A stretch of 64,000 nt of DNA, from positions 2,914,001 to 2,978,000 of the forward strand of contig NZ_CP049156.1 in NCBI RefSeq assembly GCF_011493005.1, read 5' to 3'. Below the pieces are notes generated by a model. That model saw nothing but the letters and a program-made list of their open reading frames with translations. It was not told where the DNA came from and made no database searches. Positions 18,172-27,284 of the stretch are shown one piece after another. The stretch's first letter is position 1. Each line of letters opens with the position of its first letter. Origin of the DNA: Caballeronia sp. SBC1 (GTDB taxonomy: Bacteria; Pseudomonadota; Gammaproteobacteria; Burkholderiales; Burkholderiaceae). Position numbers and translations under genes: made by a program.

Positions 18172-18795
18172 TTACTTCTGAGTTGCTTTCACAGCAACTT
18201 TTCTACCTGCAGTCTTTGCGGTCACGGCCTTCTTTGCAGTAGCTTTCTTGCTCGCAACTTTCGCGCTTCCCGCATCCGCTGAACCGGCGTCCGCACCACC
18301 AATCAAAAACTTCGAACGGTCTTTGGCTGCAGCGAGCCACGCAGGCGCCGGACCGCGTCCGCTCCAGGTCGCTCCGGTCTTTGGGTTAGGATATTTCGCC
18401 AGTTGCGGACCGCGGACATAATTGCCAGCAGCTTTCTCTTTTTTCACAGCAGCAGGTTTTGCAGTTGCCACGCCGGCGTCAAACAGGAACTTGTCACGTT
18501 CTTTGCAGTTGCCATCCAATTCGGCGCGCGGCCGTGCCCGGTCCACGTTGCTCCGGTTTTCGGGTCGCGATACTTGGCTACACCCAACGTTGCTCTTACG
18601 CACTGCCTTACCCGCAAGCTTGGTGGATGACCGCTTGCTGCCGACTTGCGTACTGATGTCCGCGGTTGTGAGGCCGTGTTCTGCCATCAACTTGCGAATC
18701 TTTTCGATGACGCCCAACGCCTGCTTCGCAATCAACGCTTCAGCTTATCTTTGGAGCTTTTGAATCTTCGCTTGTATCGATTCCAAGGTTGCCAC
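18172..18795 (-). pseudogene. H-NS-family gene with internal stop and compensated frameshifts
   Basis: Read from a GTG at 18795, the N-terminal oligomerisation region ATLESIQAKIQKLQR is interrupted by TAA at 18745-18747, then continues in frame with AEALIAKQALGVIEKIRKLM. Two tandem C-terminal DNA-binding domains follow. The first is out of frame between about 18498 and 18586: another frame there reads AKYRDPKTGATWTGHGRAP, so a +1 and a -1 shift cancel out. The second, YPNPKTGATWSGRGPAPAW, is intact and is followed by a lysine/alanine-rich tail. H-NS proteins silence AT-rich foreign DNA. A start downstream of the stop (TTG near 18735) could give a truncated product. Confidence 0.8.
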
Positions 18796-19020
18796 TTGAG
18801 CCTCTATTTTGAGAATGATGAAACTATCGCACGCAAGGTTCGAGGACGCCAAGTCATCTCGCACAAGGAGCGCTTCCAATGCAGATTCCCAATGTGGTTA
18901 AGTATGAGAGGGCTAGCCTGCGAGTCCCTGTGCTTCGACCATAAAGTTTCAACCGGCATTGCCGTTATCTCAAGGAACATGCCAAACGCGCGGGTATCTT
19001 CGCGCCACGACCAATACCGT

Positions 19021-19641
19021 ATGCCACTTCCGAACGGTGTCAATCCAAGCGGCTCAATCGCGTCTACCTGTCCCTCTGCGAGATGGTTGGGTAATCGCGG
19101 CGAACTGCATGACGCTGAGCGTCGCCTGAGACGGGACTGGAAAGTAAAAGCATGGGTGACCTGCCAGCTCTCCTACAAAGGTTGGAACCGCAAACCGTTG
19201 ATGCAACCGGGCCGGTACACGGAGCTTTTCTTTCTCGATGAGGCCACTGCCTTGGCAGCAGGACACAGACCGTGCGGCATGTGTCGCAGGCCGAGCTATT
19301 TGGCGTTCAAGTCGCTGTGGACACGTGCGAATGGAATGCCTCCCGAAATGCTGATTGGCGATGTGGATAAATTGCTGCACGCGGAGCGGACGAATCGTCT
19401 GGCTGATGGTGCTTGGGTGCGCCGGCTCGCTGACCTACCGCCCGGCGTAATGGTGCATTGGAACAACGACATCCATCTTTGGTCCGGCTCCTCGTTGCGA
19501 CTTTGGGCTTCGGAGGGTTATGGGGCAGAACAGCGTGTCGACGAATTCGACTCTGAAGTGCACTTGGCTACGCCGCCTTCGGTAGTTAGGGCGATTGCCG
19601 CCGGATACCCAGTTCAATCGCACAAAAGCGCGCAACTATAG
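19021..19641 (+). CDS. Conserved hypothetical protein with HRPCxxC motif
   Basis: The start at 19021 gives MPLPNGVNPSGSIASTCPSA, the N-terminus I expect for this family. The core is PGRYTELFFLDEATALAAGH followed by RPCGMCRRPSY, in which HxxCxxC residues could bind metal, then WVRRLADLPPGVMV. I know it only as a conserved proteobacterial protein without assigned function. About 206 residues, soluble. The frame is open further upstream but that part looks non-coding. Confidence 0.65.
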   Translation: MPLPNGVNPSGSIASTCPSARWLGNRGELHDAERRLRRDWKVKAWVTCQLSYKGWNRKPLMQPGRYTELFFLDEATALAAGHRPCGMCRRPSYLAFKSLWTRANGMPPEMLIGDVDKLLHAERTNRLADGAWVRRLADLPPGVMVHWNNDIHLWSGSSLRLWASEGYGAEQRVDEFDSEVHLATPPSVVRAIAAGYPVQSHKSAQL

Positions 19642-19714
19642 GGTACACACGGACCCATCGAGCGGCCCCATTACCAGAATCTTGGCGAAGAAATCCAACT
19701 GAATTCATAAAAAG

Positions 19715-20932
19715 ATGACCGCATATCTAAGCGATGAAGACGCGCTCGACAAATTTATTTCGTTCGAGCGAACAGCGCTCTCGAGCACCGATGGGCATAA
19801 CGAGCGCTGGCTTCAGGAACGTCTTTTCACAAGCCCAAAACTGCTGCCGATGACCGAAATGTTCGGGCATGGCGAGGCGTTCGTCCCACTATGCCGCGAG
19901 CTTCCACTGCGTTTTGGAACATCGAGCGTGTTCCTCGATTTGCTGGGCGTCTCGCCCACTGGAAAGCTAGTTCTCATCGAATGCAAGCTCTGGCGTAACC
20001 CGGAAGCGCGACGTGAGGTCATCGCGCAGCTATTCGAATATGCATCTTTGCTTGCTGATTGGTCATATTCTGACCTTGAGGCGAAGCTGAAGCAGTCTCG
20101 AGGGTTGACTGGCGAAAATCCAATGTTCCACGCGGTGCGCATGGTGTACCCGCATCTGCTGGAAGCTCCATTTGTCGATGCGGTGAGTGAGTCCCTGCGA
20201 ACGGGCAACTTTTTGCTCGCAATCGCTGGCGACGGCATACGTAGCGACCTTCACTCCCTTCGTCGGCTGCTGGAGAATCGGGGAGGACTTCTCGCATCGC
20301 TGGCCCTGCTTGAAATTCAGCTATACCGCGACAGCGCAGGTAGAACATTGCTCGTCCCTTCGGTTCCACTTAAGACCGAAGTAATTGCGCGTAGAGTCGT
20401 TACGCAGAGCGACGGCACACCGATGACACTCGAGGCGGTGACGTCGCGCTCCGAAGACACGCCTGCTACCAATGTTGAAAGGGACCCGACTTCGAACGCC
20501 ACGCGCCTCGCCAATCGGGCTTTTTGGGACGCGGTTATATCTTCCGTCCGATTTGACCACCCCGACCAACCGCCTCCGCGGCACGGCGGCAACAACTACG
20601 TTCGTATCGAACTTCCAGGCCCGGTGACCGGCCTCGTCGCTTACCGCACGGCGGATGGGACTGCTGGTTTCATGTTGAAGTTCGTAGGAGAACAGGGGCG
20701 CGAGGTGCTACAGCGCTTGTTAGATGACCAGGCCGCGTTGGAGGCAGAGATAGGCGAGGCTCTGATGTTCGAGGTCGGCGTCTTGCCCGGTGAAAGCAAT
20801 CGAGTGGTCGGGGAAATCACGCTGGCCTGGAAGCCACCCGCGGAGGCAGTTGAGAACGACCATATGCAAGCTGAATGGCTGCGAGCAATTGCAAACAAGT
20901 TGGTAAATGCGCTTCGACCGCGTCTTGCTTGA
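19715..20932 (+). CDS. PD-(D/E)XK nuclease-like protein, 405 aa
   Basis: Residues 30-110 hold a nuclease-like core: NERWLQERLF with an early glutamate, VFLDLLGVSPTGKLVLIECK with Asp75, Glu89 and Lys91, and a helix with Gln105 in EVIAQLFEYA. This is the D-(E)xK layout of PD-(D/E)XK nucleases. The middle is helical, and the C-terminal 130 residues, beginning FWDAVISSVRFDHPDQ, form a second unrecognised domain. Proteins of this design occur in defence islands and in DNA repair; the role here is unknown. Confidence 0.6.
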   Translation: MTAYLSDEDALDKFISFERTALSSTDGHNERWLQERLFTSPKLLPMTEMFGHGEAFVPLCRELPLRFGTSSVFLDLLGVSPTGKLVLIECKLWRNPEARREVIAQLFEYASLLADWSYSDLEAKLKQSRGLTGENPMFHAVRMVYPHLLEAPFVDAVSESLRTGNFLLAIAGDGIRSDLHSLRRLLENRGGLLASLALLEIQLYRDSAGRTLLVPSVPLKTEVIARRVVTQSDGTPMTLEAVTSRSEDTPATNVERDPTSNATRLANRAFWDAVISSVRFDHPDQPPPRHGGNNYVRIELPGPVTGLVAYRTADGTAGFMLKFVGEQGREVLQRLLDDQAALEAEIGEALMFEVGVLPGESNRVVGEITLAWKPPAEAVENDHMQAEWLRAIANKLVNALRPRLA

Positions 20933-21184
20933 CTCCACCGGCAGCAGAGGTCGCACCGCGAGACGCTAGGCGTCATTTCCCGCCGGCCACCCGAGTCAAT
21001 CTCCACGTTGAAATGAACTCGCCTTGGCCGTCAATAGACTCCTGGCAAAGGCTCCTAGACTTTCCACAAAACCCTGGGCTATTTTCTCGGCGGGCTTTAT
21101 CGACTGAGGGTTTAAATTTGCGACCCACCCGCTGGAGACAGTGCGACTTGTGTATTGAATATTCCAATAGCACTGGCAGTCAGA

Positions 21185-21190
21185 TTGCCC
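21185..21190. repeat. Left target-site duplication of IS21 element 2
   Basis: TTGCCC immediately before the left terminus, matching 23825-23830. Confidence 0.75.
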
Positions 21191-21316
21191 TGCGTATTCC
21201 ACGCAAAGTGAACAGCCATTCCAGGGCAAAGTGAATCGTGATTCCACGGCAAAGTGAACAAGGATTCCACGCCATCGCGAACAAGCGGAGCGTAGCGACG
21301 CGGGACCTTTACCTTT

Positions 21317-22075
21317 TTACTCGGACTGCGGCTTTGCGGTCAATCGACTGCGCGTCTTGCGTAGCGATTCGCCCGCGAGCGTGATGCGATGAGCGTTGTG
21401 CACGAGTCGGTCAAGGATCGCGTCGGCGACGGTGGGTTCGCCGATTGCCTCATGCCAGTGCTCCACTGGAATTTGGCTGGTGGCCAGCGTGGATCGGTGT
21501 CCGTGCCGGTCATCGAGCACCTCCAGCAGGTCGCGCCGCGCGGAATCGGTCAGCGGCGCCATTGCCAGATCGTCGAGAATCACGAGATCCGTCTTGGCAA
21601 GTTGTGCGAGCCATCGCGCATAGCGCCCGCTGCCGTGTGCAATCGCCAGTTCGTCGTTTAGTTTCGGCACGCGCAGATAGCAGGCGGAGAACCCCTGGCG
21701 GCACGCCTGGATGGCGAAGGCGCAGCCCAACCAACTCTTGCCGAGACCAGTCGGACCAACCAGGATAAGGTTCTGCCTCTCCCGAAGCCACTCACCGGTC
21801 AGCAGCCGGGCGGTGAGCGCCCGGTCCAGGCCGCGAGGGGTGCGATAGTCGATGTCCTCGGGCGACGCGTCGGGGACCTTCAGTCTGGCCCGACGCAGCC
21901 GGGCCGCCGTTTGTCGCGAGTCACGTTCACTGGATTCACGCTCGACCAGCAGCCCCAGACGTTCTTCAAAGCCCAGCCGGTCAATGCCGTCCTGGGACTG
22001 TTGCTCGGCAAGCGCCGCCGCCATGCCGGGCAGGCGCAGCGCGTGTAGTTTGTCGACAGTGGGATGATGCAGCAT
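21317..22075 (-). CDS. istB: IS21-family helper ATPase IstB
   Basis: A 252-residue AAA+ protein: Walker A VGPTGLGKSWLGCA near residue 105, Walker B DLVILDDLAM near 167, then TLATSQIPVEHWH. It begins MLHHPTVDKLHALRLPGMA, the usual IstB helical N-terminus. It follows istA at a distance of 18 bp on the same strand. No defect seen. Confidence 0.92.
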   Translation of the reverse strand: MLHHPTVDKLHALRLPGMAAALAEQQSQDGIDRLGFEERLGLLVERESSERDSRQTAARLRRARLKVPDASPEDIDYRTPRGLDRALTARLLTGEWLRERQNLILVGPTGLGKSWLGCAFAIQACRQGFSACYLRVPKLNDELAIAHGSGRYARWLAQLAKTDLVILDDLAMAPLTDSARRDLLEVLDDRHGHRSTLATSQIPVEHWHEAIGEPTVADAILDRLVHNAHRITLAGESLRKTRSRLTAKPQSE

Positions 22076-22093
22076 ATAGACTCCCTTTCAGCT

Positions 22094-23641
22094 TCAGTGA
22101 TAGTACGAAGGCCCGCGCACATTGGCATGCACAAGCGGCAGGTCGGCCTGCACGGTAGTGGGTTCGGGCTCCCGGTCCAGGCCGTTCTTTAGCGTCGAGT
22201 CAATGAACTTGTAGTTCGGCGCTTTCAGATCGATGGCGCGGCGGCAAGCAGCTTCGAGCCGGTCGCGCCCGTAGTCCTTGCCCATGCGCAGCACACCCAG
22301 GCAGGTGCGATACGACTGCTGGGGATGCTTGCGGGCACCCAGCAGGTGCTGGATGACGGCTGCCGTATGCGGGCCGATGTCGGCGGCCCAGTTGCGCAGC
22401 CGCTCCGGATCCCAGCCCTTGGCAACAGCCAAGTGCTCCGGCGGCATGTGCGCGTCGATCGTGGTGTGGTAACGACGGCGAGCGCTTTTGCCGTGAGCGG
22501 CAATGCGTTGGCCGCGATGGAAGATCTCGACGGTGTTGATCGTGTGGCGCACGTCAACCTGTTCGCGCGCGTAGCGATACGGCACCGAGTAATAGTGCTG
22601 ATTTAGCTCGACGTGATAGTCCGGGCCGATACGCGCGACCTTCCACTCCGCGTACTGATAGGGCTGCTCGGGCAACGGCCTGAGTGCCGGGCGATCGATT
22701 TCGTCGAAGACGCTACGGCGTGAGCCAGGCAGCTTCTTGAAGGGCCGGTTGTTCAGATCACTCAGCAACGCGGCGATCGCCCGGTTAGCCTCGCCCAGGC
22801 TGAAGAAGCGCTGGTTGCGCAGGCGGGCGAGGACCCATCTCTGCACCAGGAGGACGGACAGCTCCGCTTTCGGCTTGTCCCTCGGTTTTTTACTGCGAGC
22901 CGGGATGACGGCCACGGAGTAATGCCTAGCCATTTCCTGGTAGGTTGGATTGATGTCCGGATCGTAAAACCCCGGCTTGTGCACGCCCGATTTTAGATTG
23001 TCAGGGACCAGTATCTCGACCAGACCGTTATAGAACGCGAAGGCGCGCACGTGCGAGCCGATCCAGTCTGGCAACTGCTGGGTCCACGTGAGTTCCGCGA
23101 AGGTGAAGCCGGACACGCCGAGCGCAGCGACAAACAACTCGGCCTCGCGGATTTCACCGGTGTCCGGGTTGATGATGCCCAGCTTCTTGCCCGAGTAGTC
23201 GACGAACAGCTTCTGGCCCGGCACGTGCGTTTGCCGCATCGTGACCGGAAGCCGCTGTGCCCATTCCTGGTAAGCCTTGCAGAACCAACTGTAGCCGCAG
23301 CCGTCCGGATGCTGCGCCTTGTATTCCTGCCACAGCAGATCGAGCGTGACGCCTTTCCTGCCGATCTCGCGATGCACCGTCGGCCAGTCCGGCATGCCGC
23401 GCGTTGGCTCGCGCCGCGCCGGCGGCGGATACAGCCTTGCCTCGAGCGCCGCGTCGTCTGTCAGCAGTTCCGGTGGCAGCGGCCAGCTCAGCCCTGCCAG
23501 CCGCGTGCGGCGCAGGTAATGCCACACCGTCGTCGTCGAGGCACCCACCGCGTCGGCGATTTCCCTCTGATTGCGGTCACACTCGAAATGCAACCGCAGC
23601 ACTTCCCTGATTTTGCGCATGGTCAACCTGACATTTGCCAT
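22094..23641 (-). CDS. istA: IS21-family transposase IstA
   Basis: A 515-residue IstA. The N-terminal HTH is CDRNQREIADAVGASTTTV (about residues 19-37). The core has KLFVDYSGKKLG (first aspartate), EILVPDNLKSGV (second) and PKAELSVLLVQRWV carrying the glutamate. The C-terminal region PYQYAEWKVARIG follows the standard pattern. Length normal, first gene of the element. Confidence 0.92.
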   Translation of the reverse strand: MANVRLTMRKIREVLRLHFECDRNQREIADAVGASTTTVWHYLRRTRLAGLSWPLPPELLTDDAALEARLYPPPARREPTRGMPDWPTVHREIGRKGVTLDLLWQEYKAQHPDGCGYSWFCKAYQEWAQRLPVTMRQTHVPGQKLFVDYSGKKLGIINPDTGEIREAELFVAALGVSGFTFAELTWTQQLPDWIGSHVRAFAFYNGLVEILVPDNLKSGVHKPGFYDPDINPTYQEMARHYSVAVIPARSKKPRDKPKAELSVLLVQRWVLARLRNQRFFSLGEANRAIAALLSDLNNRPFKKLPGSRRSVFDEIDRPALRPLPEQPYQYAEWKVARIGPDYHVELNQHYYSVPYRYAREQVDVRHTINTVEIFHRGQRIAAHGKSARRRYHTTIDAHMPPEHLAVAKGWDPERLRNWAADIGPHTAAVIQHLLGARKHPQQSYRTCLGVLRMGKDYGRDRLEAACRRAIDLKAPNYKFIDSTLKNGLDREPEPTTVQADLPLVHANVRGPSYYH

Positions 23642-23824
23642 TCGGCACTCCCGACAAAACTGTCGATCGTGCCACCGTTGACCCGCGTCGCCGCCACCTC
23701 AAATTCCTGTTCGCGATGGCGTGGAAACCCTGTTCTTTTTGCCGTGGAATCGGCATTAACTTTGCCGTGGAATTCGTGTTCTTTTTGCCGTGGAATCCCT
23801 GTTCACTTTGGCGTGGAATATTCA

Positions 23825-23830
23825 TTGCCC
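23825..23830. repeat. Right target-site duplication of IS21 element 2
   Basis: TTGCCC immediately after the right terminus, matching 21185-21190. Confidence 0.75.
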
Positions 23831-24001
23831 TATTCACCACTACGAATACGCACAATCAACATCTCTCGGTGCACTGTTCTGCTTCAACGTGCGATAACCA
23901 GCAGAACGAGATGCGCCCTCGTATCAGTCTTGTGTCTCAGGTCTCTCGCTGAGGGACGCACGCTACGGCGCAGGCCGCCGAATTGCAATTAGGAGCGACC
24001 A

Positions 24002-24280
24002 ATGCTGAATGAACCTATCTCTGCGAGTAAGCAGTTCGACGGCATCACGATGCGAGCTGAATTTCATCTCGATAGTGGGCGCCTTCGTATATTCGAGGAA
24101 ACAGCGATTCGGGCTGAGTGGTTCCCACCACAGTCGTGGTTAGCCGTAGTTTCGGTCGCCGGCTACAGCACATGGGGGAGGCGCCCCAACGCGAGGGACT
24201 TAGTCCTATTGCTCGACGATTTCCGGTCTAGGCGTATGGGTGCCCGTAGTGAAGACGGCCCCCGCTCCGTGGCGAGCTAA
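24002..24280 (+). CDS. Hypothetical protein, 92 aa
   Basis: TAGGAGCGACCA precedes the ATG, a good ribosome site. The protein reads MLNEPISASKQFDGITMRAE and later RNARDLVLLLDDFRS-like, with tryptophans in WFPPQSWLAV. It has no membrane segment and is not recognised. It lies just right of IS21 element 2. Confidence 0.5.
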   Translation: MLNEPISASKQFDGITMRAEFHLDSGRLRIFEETAIRAEWFPPQSWLAVVSVAGYSTWGRRPNARDLVLLLDDFRSRRMGARSEDGPRSVAS

Positions 24281-24405
24281 AAACCTCAGACGAGTACGCT
24301 CGACAATTGACTTTGAGGCGGCGCCGTGACGCTCGCACTCGAATCGAAACTTCTTTCAAAAAATTCTGTGAGCTGCTTTTATTAGCATGAGCGTGCTAAC
24401 CGAGC

Positions 24406-24714
24406 TCATTCAATGTTGAGCTGCAGATTCTCAGGTATGACGCCACTCCAGTTTCGCCAGCTGAAACAGGTACTGGGGTGGCGCAGTGCGTCGGACATGC
24501 CTTCACCGAGCCAGGCGCACATATCTGAAAGCCGCTTGGGCGAGCCCTTCACCATCACCTCCACGGAGCCGTCCATGCGGTTGCGGACCCAGCCAGTAAC
24601 GCCCAGCGAATGGGCGCGGCGCACACAGGCTTCCCGATAGCCGACACCTTGCACGATGCCACGCACCCTCACCAGCCAGGTCTCAAGCACCCCATCTGTC
24701 TGCTCATCTTTCAT
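24406..24714 (-). CDS. Acylphosphatase
   Basis: From the ATG at 24714 (GGGAG 8 bp upstream) the protein has 102 residues, near the family length. It carries the signature VRGIVQGVGYREACVRRA, with the phosphate-binding loop and catalytic arginine, and GVTGWVRNRMDGSVEVMVKG with the catalytic asparagine. Acylphosphatases hydrolyse carboxyl-phosphate bonds such as acetyl phosphate. The last 30 residues (after WLGEG) differ from the usual pattern, so the end may be altered. It lies 84 bp downstream of the reductase gene on the same strand. Confidence 0.85.
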   Translation of the reverse strand: MKDEQTDGVLETWLVRVRGIVQGVGYREACVRRAHSLGVTGWVRNRMDGSVEVMVKGSPKRLSDMCAWLGEGMSDALRHPSTCFSWRNWSGVIPENLQLNIE

Positions 24715-24797
24715 CCGCGTGACTCCCGGGCTGGTTTTCCCAAAGTCGCCCCTACTCTGGCAAGATTGCGCGCCGTTCTTGGGCATTTCCAGCCCCG

Positions 24798-25805
24798 TTA
24801 AGGAAGCCGATTCACGTCCACTACCGTTCTTCCTCGCACCTGTCCGGCGAGAATATGTTCAGCGGTCGCAAAGACGTCGCCAAGGCCGATGACCGTGGTT
24901 AGCGCACCAAGCTTGCGGGCATCAAAGTCGCTGGCAAGCGCGTTCCAGGCGCTCGTGCGTCGCTCCATCGGGCACATCACGGAATCGATGCCGACGAGTT
25001 TTATGCCGCGCAAAATGAAGGGCGCGACGCTTGCCGGAAAATCCATGCCCTGGGCCAGTCCGCAGGCCGTGACGACACCACCGTATCTCGTCTGAGCACA
25101 GACATTCACAAGCGTATGCGAACCCACTGAATCGACCACGGCCGCCCATCGTTCCTTCTGTAGCGGCTTGCCGGGTGCCGCAAGTGATGCACGGTCCAGA
25201 ATCTCTGCTGCGCCCAGCGAGTGCAGGTATTCCGCTTCGTTCAGCTTGCCGGTTGCCGCAACTACCCGATAGCCCCAGGAACTCAGGATAGCGACCGCGA
25301 TGCTGCCGACACCACCGCTCGCACCGGTGACGAGCACATCGCCAGACCCCGACGTTACGCCTTGGTCGCGGATGGCGAGGCAACTGAGCATGGCCGTGAA
25401 GCCGGCCGTTCCGACCGACATGGCGTCCAAGGTGCTGAAAGAGCCGGGCAGCGCGACCAGCCAGTCGGCTTTGAGCCTGGCGCGCTGGGCAAGGCAGCCC
25501 CAATGTGTCTCCCCGAGGCCCCACCCAGTGACGACTACACGGTCGCCTTCTTTCCATTTTGGGTCGGACGAAGACTCAACAGTGCCGGCGCCGTCAACGC
25601 CGGCTACCATCGGCCACGCGCGCACGACAGGACTGCGGTTGGCAATTGCCAGCCCGTCTTTGTAATTGATGCCGGAGTGTTCAATGCGTACCACGACCTC
25701 GCCCTCTGCGAGAGGATTGCTCTCAAGCGCGTTGTCCTCGAGATGTTTCAATTCAGCAGTGAACTGGTCGCCATCTTTGTTCAGGAAAACAGCAGTGAAG
25801 GACAT
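24798..25805 (-). CDS. acuI: Acrylyl-CoA reductase-like MDR oxidoreductase (AcuI/YhdH)
   Basis: A 335-residue medium-chain reductase without zinc ligands. Residues 40-75 read VRIEHSGINYKDGLAIANR and GVDGAGTVESS, and the NADPH-binding GASGGVGSIAVAIL lies near 160. The sequence VTGWGLGETHWGCLAQRARL and GIDSVMCPMERR are typical of AcuI/YhdH, which reduces acryloyl-CoA to propionyl-CoA using NADPH. GGAG lies 7 bp before the ATG. Length normal, no defect. It looks like a metabolic gene in otherwise accessory DNA and may share a transcript with the acylphosphatase. Confidence 0.88.
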   Translation of the reverse strand: MSFTAVFLNKDGDQFTAELKHLEDNALESNPLAEGEVVVRIEHSGINYKDGLAIANRSPVVRAWPMVAGVDGAGTVESSSDPKWKEGDRVVVTGWGLGETHWGCLAQRARLKADWLVALPGSFSTLDAMSVGTAGFTAMLSCLAIRDQGVTSGSGDVLVTGASGGVGSIAVAILSSWGYRVVAATGKLNEAEYLHSLGAAEILDRASLAAPGKPLQKERWAAVVDSVGSHTLVNVCAQTRYGGVVTACGLAQGMDFPASVAPFILRGIKLVGIDSVMCPMERRTSAWNALASDFDARKLGALTTVIGLGDVFATAEHILAGQVRGRTVVDVNRLP

Positions 25806-25977
25806 GTCGGTCTCCAGATAGTTGTTCGCCGGGAGGTGCGTGACCTACGTCAGGGTCGGCTCACTGAATTTTGGGGTTCCACTTCGGTATCTTCGGTATC
25901 CTGGCGATGTTGCTTGCGGGGAAATGCTTTATACCGGCGATGGTTGGTCGCGGTCAGGAACTCCCCAAGTGCGACCT

Positions 25978-26217
25978 CTAAGCACGTTGCTGAGCCGTTA
26001 CGCGTAGCTGTCCACCCAAAGCCCGAGCCCACTCCGGGCCAGTAAATTCCGCGTCCTCCTGCTTATCGAAAATTCCAAGCACACCCGATGCCTCGACCAC
26101 CTTGTTACGATGGGTAATAGTGCCGCTTGCAGCGTACCGTTCTGGAAGCATCAGCTCTTCCTGCTGCGGGATTGCGTAGCCCCAAACGTTGTACCCTCGG
26201 TAGGTCTCTGACTGCAT
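25978..26217 (-). CDS. Conserved small protein, family C (79 aa)
   Basis: Second copy of the family at 7256-7456. It begins MQSETYRGYNVWGYAIPQQE and has RYAASGTITHRNK and GVLGIFDKQEDAE. It is a little longer, with an extra segment before YAASG. Function unknown. Confidence 0.55.
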   Translation of the reverse strand: MQSETYRGYNVWGYAIPQQEELMLPERYAASGTITHRNKVVEASGVLGIFDKQEDAEFTGPEWARALGGQLRVTAQQRA

Positions 26218-26260
26218 CAGCCTTTCCCCGCGCTCGCCGCATATCGAGCAACGGCCACCG

Positions 26261-26536
26261 TTAATTCTCCGTCTTCATTCGTTTGAGCCACTCTGCGCAG
26301 CGTACTCCCTCGCCGATGCATCCGCCATCGCAACCGGGACAATAATGCCGGTCCTGTACGTCAGCGTCGACGCACCACGCATTCTCGTGCGTCGGGCTCG
26401 CGGTGCCGACCGCGCGGCCATTTTCGCGGGCGTAAAACGTCGCCTCTCCAGGTTTGCCGCGCCGAGCCGCCTCGTCGATGGCCTCGTCACCGAAGGCGGT
26501 ACGCAGTCTTTCCATGAATGCGGCCACTTCCGGCAT
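26261..26536 (-). CDS. Conserved small protein, family E, cysteine-rich C-terminus
   Basis: A 91-residue protein from the ATG at 26536. The N-terminal half MPEVAAFMERLRTAFGDEAI resembles the short frame at 4704-4859. The C-terminal half has HYCPGCDGGCIGEGVRC, five closely spaced cysteines that could bind a metal. Function unknown. It lies 43 bp upstream of the family C gene on the same strand, so they may form an operon. Confidence 0.55.
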   Translation of the reverse strand: MPEVAAFMERLRTAFGDEAIDEAARRGKPGEATFYARENGRAVGTASPTHENAWCVDADVQDRHYCPGCDGGCIGEGVRCAEWLKRMKTEN

Positions 26537-26829
26537 CGGATGGCCAGCTTTTCGAACGCCTGCATCAACGGCCAGCCTCCGATTGAGAGTGCACTGACAC
26601 GAGGACATGCATGCGTTTCATGATTAGCTCCACATTGAGTTGGGAGCACTGCCGGCGGCGCAATAAAGCGCCTGCGGAGCTTCCCGGTTGCGAAAATCGT
26701 CAATCCAGTTCCATCGCTGCAAAGCGTGTCAGAACAGAAACCGCGTTAGCGTTGTTGCTCTTCTTCCTCTAACTTTCACGCGCAAAATCGTCGAGTCTTT
26801 CCCTGCAGAGAGCCGTCGTCCGCGAGGGC

Positions 26830-27284
26830 TCAAAGGGTTTTGGACATGCAGACAGCGCTGGCAGGGCAAAGCTCAGCAAATTGACTGTTTCTCTGCAGCG
26901 AATTCGGAGCCTCGACACGGCTGATGACTTCATATCCAACCCGCGCGAAGAACTGACTCGCAGTCGTCGTAAGCAGGTACAAACGGCTCAATCCTGTGGT
27001 ACGCGCTGAATCTTCCATCGCGGCCACTAACCCGCGCCCGGCGCGCCTTGCCTTCTCATCGCTGGAGGTACCGCCAGCGACCGAAGAAGCGCTTCGCTGC
27101 CATATGCCTCGAGCCCAACGCAGGCGACCGGGTGCTCGTCTTTGTCGTCCGCTATCAAGAACTGAATTCGACCGCTGTCGTCAACATCGCTGTTCGGCAG
27201 CGCGCTATTCACCAGCAACGTACGCACGAACGCTAAGTCCGCGCTGGTGGCCTTCCGTATGTTGAAATTCTCGTCTTTGGTCAT
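26830..27284 (-). pseudogene. Frameshifted GNAT acetyltransferase
   Basis: The first frame reads NIRKATSADLAFVRTLL and continues to LLRSLAVPPAMRRQG, the GNAT fold up to the acetyl-CoA-binding R/Q-x-x-G. The second half, LVAAMEDSARTTGLSRLYLL and FFARVGYEVISR with a C-terminal LCPASAVCMSK, is in another frame after a one-base change near 27040. The C-terminal LCPASA pattern is that of ArsN-like acetyltransferases. It should be inactive unless the shift is an error. Confidence 0.8.

Larger units (their letters stand above)
21191..23824 (-). mobile_element. IS21-family element 2, 2634 bp
   Basis: The inward-reading ends are TGCGTATTCCACGCAAAG (left) and TGAATATTCCACGCCAAAG (right), followed by several subterminal ATTCCACGGCAAAGTGAAC-like repeats at both ends. 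The TTGCCC duplication flanks it. It holds istA and istB, both leftward and intact, so it could be active. Confidence 0.9.

Noticed and set aside
21156..21166. TGAATATTCCA as left end of IS21 element 2
   Set aside because: It matches the right terminus but gives no target duplication; the end at 21191 gives a perfect TTGCCC duplication and continued repeat similarity.
23051..23992. 313-codon plus-strand frame
   Set aside because: Mostly antisense to istA of IS21 element 2, then runs through the IS repeats.
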